A stretch of DNA of 64,000 nucleotides from Stakelama sediminis. GTDB lineage: Bacteria; Pseudomonadota; Alphaproteobacteria; Sphingomonadales; Sphingomonadaceae. The position numbers and the translations under genes are program-made. This document shows positions 58,591 to 64,000 of the stretch, piece after piece (position 1 is the stretch's first letter; every line of letters begins with the position of its first letter). The notes below the pieces were generated by a model. That model was not told where the DNA came from. It searched no databases and saw only the letters and a list, made by a program, of their open reading frames with translations. The stretch lies in the NCBI RefSeq assembly GCF_014199335.1, contig NZ_JACIJI010000001.1, positions 186,001 through 250,000 on the forward strand. Reading direction: 5' to 3'.

Positions 58591-60123
58591 GTGACCCCGT
58601 CATTCGTTCACCTCTGGAGGCTGCGCAAATGGGGCCGCATCCTCGCCCGGCATGGCGCGCTGCTCGGGATCGAGCGCGACCGCAACACCCCACGGTCGGT
58701 GCGACGTTTGGCCCGATTGCTACGCTTCGGTGCCCGTATGCCGAAAACTCCCGGCTATGCCGACGCGTTTCAGGCGATCGGTCCTGCCGCGATCAAGCTG
58801 GGCCAGACGCTCGCGACCCGTCCCGATCTGGTCGGCGAAGAGGCGGCGAACGACCTCCGGCGGTTGCAGGATGCGCTGCCCGCCCTGCCCTTCCCGGTCA
58901 TCCGCGACGCCATCGAGGCCAGTTTCGCCAATCCCGTCGACACGCTGTTCAGCGAAATCGAAGAGGAACCGATCGGCGCTGCCTCCATCGCACAGGTGCA
59001 TCGCGCCACCACCACCGACGGCCGCACCGTCGCGGTGAAGGTGCTGCGCCCCGGCGTCGAGGCGGAGTTCGCCCGTGCCATCGACACCTATGAATGGGCC
59101 GCCGCGCAGGTGGAGGCGATGGGCGGCGAGGCCGCGCGGCTGCGCCCCCGGCTGGTCATCGATACCTTCAAGCGCTGGACCGCGCGCGAACTCGATCTGC
59201 GCCGCGAAGCCGCCTCGGCTTCCGAACTGGCCGACGGAATGCAGGCGGAGCCGGATTTCCTGATCCCCGCAATCGACTGGCAGCGCACCAGCGGCAAGGT
59301 GCTGACGCTCGAATGGGTGGACGGCATCAAACTGTCCGACCGCGACAGACTGATCGAGGCGGGGCATGACCTGACCGATCTGGCGCAAAAGCTGGTGCGT
59401 GCCTTTCTGCGTCAGGCGATTGCCGAAGGCTTTTTCCATGCCGATATGCATCAGGGCAATCTGTTCGCGCTTGCCGACGGACGGATCGCCGCGATTGATT
59501 TCGGCATCATGGGCCGCATCGACCGCCGTGCACGCGTCTGGCTCGCGGAAATCCTCTACGGCCTGATCACCGGCAATTACCGCCGTGTCGCCGAAATTCA
59601 TTTCGAGGCAGGCTATGTCCCTGCCCACCATAATGTCGCCGAGTTCGCGACGGCCCTGCGCGCAGTGGGAGAGCCGATGCGCGGCATGGCGGTCAAGGAC
59701 ATGTCGGTCGGGCTGATGCTCGATTCGCTGTTCAATATCACCCGCGATTTCGACATGCAGACCCAGCCGCATCTGCTGCTGCTGCAAAAAACGATGGTGA
59801 TGGTGGAGGGTGTAGCCACCACGCTCGATCCCGACATCAACCTGTGGGACACGGCGGCACCGTTCATCCGCGAATGGATCCGCGGCGAACTCGGCCCCGA
59901 AGCCGCCGTTGCAGACCGGCTCATCGAGGATATGCGCACGCTTGCCCGCCTGCCGCAACTTGTCCGCAATATCGAACGCCATTTCCCGACACCGGGGGGC
60001 GCCCCGCCCGCACCTCCGCTCAAGGATATTCAGGTCGTGCGCGTCGGCGGCGGCTGGCGCTATCTGGCGGTGGCCATCCTCGCCGCCGCGCTCGGCGTGA
60101 TCGCGACGCTGCTGCTGCACTGA
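58591..60123 (+). CDS. ubiB: UbiB protein-kinase-like ubiquinone synthesis factor
   Basis: A 510-residue atypical (ABC1/ADCK) kinase-like ATPase required for ubiquinone synthesis. The KxGQ motif is AAIKLGQTLATRPD (about residues 68-81), then SIAQVHRA, VAVKVLRPG, HADMHQGNLFAL and the metal-binding AIDFGIMG. C-terminal membrane helices (WRYLAVAILAAALGVIATLLL) are typical. GTG start with AGGGGG 5 bases upstream. The stop codon overlaps the next ATG (TGATG). Confidence 0.96.
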   Translation: MTPSFVHLWRLRKWGRILARHGALLGIERDRNTPRSVRRLARLLRFGARMPKTPGYADAFQAIGPAAIKLGQTLATRPDLVGEEAANDLRRLQDALPALPFPVIRDAIEASFANPVDTLFSEIEEEPIGAASIAQVHRATTTDGRTVAVKVLRPGVEAEFARAIDTYEWAAAQVEAMGGEAARLRPRLVIDTFKRWTARELDLRREAASASELADGMQAEPDFLIPAIDWQRTSGKVLTLEWVDGIKLSDRDRLIEAGHDLTDLAQKLVRAFLRQAIAEGFFHADMHQGNLFALADGRIAAIDFGIMGRIDRRARVWLAEILYGLITGNYRRVAEIHFEAGYVPAHHNVAEFATALRAVGEPMRGMAVKDMSVGLMLDSLFNITRDFDMQTQPHLLLLQKTMVMVEGVATTLDPDINLWDTAAPFIREWIRGELGPEAAVADRLIEDMRTLARLPQLVRNIERHFPTPGGAPPAPPLKDIQVVRVGGGWRYLAVAILAAALGVIATLLLH

Positions 60124-61232
60124 TGGCCCGCGTCCTTCCGCCCTTATGGCTTCGCGAGCCGAGCCGGTTTTCCGGCATCTCGCACCGTCAGGGCATCTGG
60201 ACGCTGACCGCGCTCGCGCTGCTGCTGATCGCATCGCTTACCGCGTTTTCGACCCCGGCGGGCCATCAGCCCGGCGCACCCGTCGTCGCGGAACAGACCG
60301 ACCTCTATCTCTACGGCTCCATCGTCGACGGCATCCGCGCGGGCGGCAAATATTACAGCGTGACCGCTTCCGCCCTGCGTGCAGGCAATTTTCCGCTGAA
60401 GCCCTTTCTCACTTTCCGCCTGCCGACCCTTGCCATGGTACAGGCCATGCTTCCTCCATGGGGGGTGACCGCGCTGCTCGAACTACTGGCACTGGCTGCG
60501 GCAATCGCCTGGTATCGACGCCTTCGCCCGTTATTGTCCGGCGTGCTTCCCCTCACCGTCGCGATGTTGCTGATGCTGGCGGGAATGCTTGCCTGTATCC
60601 AGCCCGCGCTGGCCCCGTTCCACGAAATCTGGTCGGCACTGCTGATCGCCCTGTCGCTGGCACTGCGTAAGCCGGATCGCTGGATCGACGCGGTGGCGCT
60701 CGGGCTTTGCGCCATGCTCATCCGCGAAACGGCAGCGCTCTACATACTGGTCATGGCGATCCTTGCTTTTGCCGGAGGGCATCGGCGCGAAGCAATCGGC
60801 TGGGCGGTCGCGCTCGGTATTTTCTTCGTCGCGCTGACGCTGCACGCCATGGCCGTGGACAAGGTGGTCGGCCCGCTCGATCCCGCCTCGCCGGGATGGC
60901 ACGGGCTGCACGGCTTCGGCCTGTTCGTGAAGTCGGTGGTTCTTGCCACTGCGCTCCAGGGTGCGCCCTTGTGGATCGCGGCACCGTTGATCGCGCTGGC
61001 ATTGTTCGGCTGGGCAAGCTGTCCCGGTGCCGCCGGGCTGCGGGTATTGGCGACACTGCTCAGTTATGCCCTGTTTATCAGCGTGATGGGCCGCACCGAT
61101 ACCTTTTACTGGGGGCTGATGGTGGCACCGCTGCTGCTGGTTGGACTGATCTTCGTACCCGACGGCCTGCGCGACGCGGTGCGCGCAATGCTCGACACGC
61201 GGCGCGTTCGCGTGCAGAGGATCAGCCGATGA
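60123..61232 (+). CDS. polytopic membrane protein, unknown function
   Basis: A 369-residue protein with about 9-10 hydrophobic helices. One large loop after the first helix (about residues 50-100) contains EQTDLYLYGSIVDGIRAGGKYYS. A loop of that sort after helix 1 resembles the arrangement of GT-C glycosyltransferases, but I see no decisive catalytic motif. It overlaps ubiB by 1 base and coaBC by 4, so it is expressed with them. Its role in ubiquinone or CoA metabolism is not implied by the sequence. Confidence 0.75.
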   Translation: MARVLPPLWLREPSRFSGISHRQGIWTLTALALLLIASLTAFSTPAGHQPGAPVVAEQTDLYLYGSIVDGIRAGGKYYSVTASALRAGNFPLKPFLTFRLPTLAMVQAMLPPWGVTALLELLALAAAIAWYRRLRPLLSGVLPLTVAMLLMLAGMLACIQPALAPFHEIWSALLIALSLALRKPDRWIDAVALGLCAMLIRETAALYILVMAILAFAGGHRREAIGWAVALGIFFVALTLHAMAVDKVVGPLDPASPGWHGLHGFGLFVKSVVLATALQGAPLWIAAPLIALALFGWASCPGAAGLRVLATLLSYALFISVMGRTDTFYWGLMVAPLLLVGLIFVPDGLRDAVRAMLDTRRVRVQRISR

Positions 61233-62410
61233 AGCGCATTTTGCTGATCGTCGGCGGCGGGATCGCTGCCTATAAGGCCTGCGAGCTGATCCGCCTGTGC
61301 CGCAAGGCGGGACTGGGCGTGCGCTGCGTACTGACCGATGGCGGTGCGCAGTTCGTAACGCCGATGACGCTGGCCGCGCTGTCCGAAAATCCCGTCCATA
61401 CCAGTCTGTGGGATCTGAAGGACGAGGCGGAGATGGGGCATATCCAGTTGAGTCGGGATGCCGATCTGGTCGTCGTCGCGCCCGCCACCGCCGATCTGCT
61501 GGCAAAGATGGCGGCGGGAATTGCCGATGACCTTGCCACCACGCTGCTGCTTGCGACCGACAAGCCGGTGCTCGCCGCACCCGCGATGAATGTCCGCATG
61601 TGGCAGCACGCCGCCACGCGCCGCAACGTCGCGCAACTGCGCGGTGACGGCATTACCGTACTCGAACCCGATGAAGGCGCGATGGCCTGTGGCGAATACG
61701 GCCCCGGTCGCCTGCCCGAACCGGAGGCGATCGTCGCCGCGATCACGGACGCCCTTGGAGAGGCTCCGGCGTCCGACCGGCTGGCGGGGAAGCACATCCT
61801 CGTCACTGCGGGGCCGACGCATGAACCGATCGATCCGGTACGGTATCTCGCCAACCGCTCTTCGGGGCGTCAGGGATTTGCGATTGCCGGTGCACTGGCG
61901 CGGCTTGGCGCGCGCGTGACGCTGGTATCGGGTCCGGTGGCGCTGCCCACCCCGCCCGGTGTCGCGCGGATCGATGTCGAAACCGCGCAGGAAATGGCCA
62001 ATGCCGTCGCCGCCGCCCTGCCTGCGGATGCCGCCGTCATGGTCGCCGCAGTCGCCGACTGGCGGGTTGAACAGGCGGATCACAAGATCAAGAAGGACGG
62101 CGGTGCCGCACCCGAACTGGCGCTGGTGGAGAATCCGGATATCCTCGCCATGCTGGGAGCCAGTCCGCGCCGCCCGCATCTGCTGGTCGGCTTTGCGGCG
62201 GAAACCGACAAGGTGGTCGAACATGCGACAGCCAAACGCACGCGCAAAAATGCCGACTGGATCGTCGCCAATGATGTTTCGGGAGATGTCATGGGGGGAA
62301 ATGCGAACAGCATTCACCTGATTACCAAAACCGGCACCGAAAGCTGGGAACGCATGGACAAGCAGGAGGTCGCCCGGCGACTGGCGGAACGGATCGCCGA
62401 TGCGCTGTAA
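61229..62410 (+). CDS. coaBC: bifunctional phosphopantothenoylcysteine decarboxylase/synthetase
   Basis: A 393-residue fusion for two steps of coenzyme A synthesis. The N-terminal flavoprotein decarboxylase (about 1-180) has HIQLSRDADLVVVAPATADLLAKMA and the substrate loop APAMNVRMW. The C-terminal CTP-dependent synthetase (about 185-393) has VTAGPTHEPIDPVRYLANRSSG, AAVADWR and the Lys motif KIKKDGG. The ATG lies in an ATGA overlap with the preceding gene. The 3' end overlaps the next gene by 11 bases. Confidence 0.97.
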   Translation: MKRILLIVGGGIAAYKACELIRLCRKAGLGVRCVLTDGGAQFVTPMTLAALSENPVHTSLWDLKDEAEMGHIQLSRDADLVVVAPATADLLAKMAAGIADDLATTLLLATDKPVLAAPAMNVRMWQHAATRRNVAQLRGDGITVLEPDEGAMACGEYGPGRLPEPEAIVAAITDALGEAPASDRLAGKHILVTAGPTHEPIDPVRYLANRSSGRQGFAIAGALARLGARVTLVSGPVALPTPPGVARIDVETAQEMANAVAAALPADAAVMVAAVADWRVEQADHKIKKDGGAAPELALVENPDILAMLGASPRRPHLLVGFAAETDKVVEHATAKRTRKNADWIVANDVSGDVMGGNANSIHLITKTGTESWERMDKQEVARRLAERIADAL

Positions 62411-63206
62411 CCGGAAAACGCTGCTGCTCGCTCTGCCGCTCGCACTGGCCGGATGCATGGCCACAAAGGTCATGCCGCCGCCGGAAACGCCGCTATATGC
62501 GCAACGTACCGGCGATACCGCTGCGTCGCGGGTCAAAACGCTGGTTGTCATCCTGCCCGGTGACGGCACTGCGGACAAACGCACCGACCCCGCCGACTTT
62601 GCCGCGCAGGTCACCAAAACCATTCCCGACAGCGCCGTGCTGACCATCTTGCGCCCCGGCTATGCGGATCAGGAAGGCAATCGCTCGCCGGGCGAGCGCG
62701 GGGACGGAAGCGGTGACAATTACACGCGCGACCGCATCAACCTTGTTGGCGAAACCATCGCCGCCTGGCGCACGCGGATGCCGCACGCCAAGGTCATTGT
62801 GGTCGGCGTCAACGGCGGCGCCGCGATCGCCGCCGATCTGGCCGGGATCGAATCGGGCATCATCGACGGTATGGTACTGCTGTCCTGTCCCTGCACGCTG
62901 CCCGAATGGCGGCGTCATATGGCAAAACAGACCGGAGCGCCGGAATGGAGCGCCCCGGTTGAAAGCCTCGACCCGCTACAAACCGCCGGTGGCGTTGCCG
63001 CCGACATGCGCGCGGCCATTCTGGTGGGTGCCGATGATACCATAGCACCGCGGCGTTTTTCCGGCCCCTATGCAGAAGCTCTTGCACTTCGCGGCATTGC
63101 GACCGATTATCACATTCTGCCGAACAGAGGGCATAGGCTGTTGAATGATCCCGAAACTTTGAAGGCAACCGAGCGGCTTGCCGCAGCGCTGACAGGGAAA
63201 CGCTGA
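62400..63206 (+). CDS. lipoprotein with alpha/beta-hydrolase fold and altered nucleophile
   Basis: A 268-residue precursor with a lipobox (LALAGC, Cys19). The hydrolase fold is recognisable: [10 protein letters not shown] as oxyanion strand, ILRPGYADQ, then the nucleophile elbow as VGVNGGAA (residues 135-142). Asn138 (codon 62811-62813) occupies the Ser position. The acid and base motifs remain ([18 protein letters not shown]). It may be non-catalytic or use different chemistry. It overlaps coaBC by 11 bases and is 3 bases from dut. No specific family name. Confidence 0.75.
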   Translation: MRCNRKTLLLALPLALAGCMATKVMPPPETPLYAQRTGDTAASRVKTLVVILPGDGTADKRTDPADFAAQVTKTIPDSAVLTILRPGYADQEGNRSPGERGDGSGDNYTRDRINLVGETIAAWRTRMPHAKVIVVGVNGGAAIAADLAGIESGIIDGMVLLSCPCTLPEWRRHMAKQTGAPEWSAPVESLDPLQTAGGVAADMRAAILVGADDTIAPRRFSGPYAEALALRGIATDYHILPNRGHRLLNDPETLKATERLAAALTGKR

Positions 63207-63208
63207 CG

Positions 63209-63652
63209 GTGGAGCCGATCCGGATATTGTTCAAACGGCTGCCGCACGGAGCGGACCTGCCGGTCCCGGCCTATGCGACCGAGGGTGCCGCCGGCATGGA
63301 TATCGTTGCCGCCGAAGATCTGACGCTCAGCCCCGGTGAAAGGGCGGCCGTGGCAAGCGGTTTCGCCATCGCCATACCGCCGGGCTTTGAGGTACAGGTG
63401 CGCCCCCGCTCGGGCCTTGCGCTCAAGCACGGCATCACCTGCCTCAACACTCCCGGCACGATCGACAGCGATTATCGCGGCGAGGTGAAGGTCATTCTTG
63501 CCAATCTGGGGCAGGAGGATTTTGCGGTTGGCCGTGGGGAGAGGATTGCCCAGCTCGTGCCCGCCGCCGTGCAGAAGGCTGTGATTGAAACGGTCGCAGA
63601 ACTCGACGCAACCGTGCGTGGCGCGGGCGGATTCGGGTCGACCGGGCGATGA
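63209..63652 (+). CDS. dut: dUTP diphosphatase
   Basis: A 147-residue trimeric dUTPase that hydrolyses dUTP to dUMP. All five motifs can be seen: [42 protein letters not shown] and the flexible C-terminal [10 protein letters not shown]. The start is GTG, with AGGGAA about 10 bases upstream. Its TGA overlaps the next ATG. Confidence 0.98.
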   Translation: MEPIRILFKRLPHGADLPVPAYATEGAAGMDIVAAEDLTLSPGERAAVASGFAIAIPPGFEVQVRPRSGLALKHGITCLNTPGTIDSDYRGEVKVILANLGQEDFAVGRGERIAQLVPAAVQKAVIETVAELDATVRGAGGFGSTGR

Positions 63653-64000
63653 AGGAAGCCGTCGCCCTGCTGATGATGGCCTTTGCGACAGATCAGGCCG
63701 ATCTGCCCTCGCTCAAAACGGCGATGGACTGGGATGCCCTGCCGCCGCTTCCCTATCAGACGCGACCGGTCGTCACCCCGCAAATGACCCAATATGTAGC
63801 GCAGGAAATGGCGACCGAGCACTGCCCGATGCCGCCGCGCATCAACGGCCAGCACGTCATCACTGTAAAGGTTGCCGTCATGCTGTCGGGGGACGGGACC
63901 ATTCGGGCAACCATCCCCCATGCCATCAATTGCGCCACGGTGGAGCAATATACTGCCGGGCTGGTCACCGGCTTTGCCCGCAACAACCTCCTTCTTCCTG
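63649..64000 (+). CDS. hypothetical protein, truncated by the window end
   Basis: An open frame of 117 codons from ATG 63649, in an ATGA overlap with dut, continuing past the end of the window. The N-terminus [17 protein letters not shown] may be a short signal peptide. The visible part ([33 protein letters not shown]) looks like a small secreted domain with two cysteines. No family recognised; dut coupling supports expression. Confidence 0.65.
   Translation, partial: MKEAVALLMMAFATDQADLPSLKTAMDWDALPPLPYQTRPVVTPQMTQYVAQEMATEHCPMPPRINGQHVITVKVAVMLSGDGTIRATIPHAINCATVEQYTAGLVTGFARNNLLLP

Overview
This 64 kb window is high-GC chromosomal DNA from an alphaproteobacterium, most likely Sphingomonadales (a Sphingomonas-like organism). 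The pointers are a TimA/Tim44-like gene beside mltA and secB, the tpiA-ppiD-trpEGDC-moaC-moeA-lexA-comEC-gltX-gltA neighbourhood, the dnaA-rpsT-mutM-ubiE-ubiB-coaBC-dut neighbourhood, a GTTC-N7-GTTC SOS box, and a DOMON-like small protein of the type annotated in sphingomonads. I see no prophage, transposase, insertion sequence or CRISPR array. It reads as core genome, densely packed, with many 1-20 nt overlaps between consecutive genes.

Layout. 1-4.2 kb: small membrane protein, 2OG-Fe(II) oxygenase, tRNA-Val(CAC), hupB, lon. 4.3-11.3 kb: M1 aminopeptidase, metallo-beta-lactamase-fold hydrolase, glutathione S-transferase, glycine-zipper protein, cupin, dapE, GGDEF-EAL protein. 11.4-20.2 kb: smr, mltA and timA on the minus strand, then secB, murJ, trpS, a serine hydrolase and leucyl aminopeptidase on the plus strand. 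20.3-36 kb: tpiA, then ppiD-trpE, trpG-trpD-trpC-moaC, moeA, lexA, comEC (minus), gltX and gltA, with two secreted proteins of unknown function inserted. 36-41.8 kb (minus): a histidine-kinase-like protein lacking the phosphoacceptor histidine, a DUF2336-like protein, a nucleotidyltransferase-like membrane protein, a NamZ-type muramidase and a DOMON-like protein. 41.8-53.3 kb: tyrS, ahcY, yqgE, peroxiredoxin, AMP nucleosidase, alpha/beta hydrolase, GFA protein, asd, a DUF2189-like membrane protein and a DPP4-type peptidase. 53.5-64 kb: a solitary mreB, dnaA, rpsT, mutM, ubiE-ubiB-membrane protein-coaBC-lipoprotein-dut and a truncated final gene.

How the parts relate. Tryptophan synthesis and molybdopterin synthesis are translationally coupled (trpG-D-C-moaC). 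lexA has its own promoter, with the SOS operator at its start. lon has a heat-shock-type promoter that runs into the first codons of the divergent aminopeptidase. ahcY has a 20-bp AT-rich palindrome upstream that looks like an operator. Envelope and peptidoglycan functions (mltA, murJ, namZ, mreB, timA, secB) are scattered through the window. At least two families of short dispersed palindromic repeats occupy many of the intergenic gaps.

I do not see a clearly new multi-gene system. The best candidates for undescribed biology are the pseudo-histidine-kinase/DUF2336 pair with its nucleotidyltransferase-like membrane neighbour, a doubly degenerate GGDEF-EAL protein, and a lipoprotein hydrolase whose nucleophile serine is replaced by asparagine.
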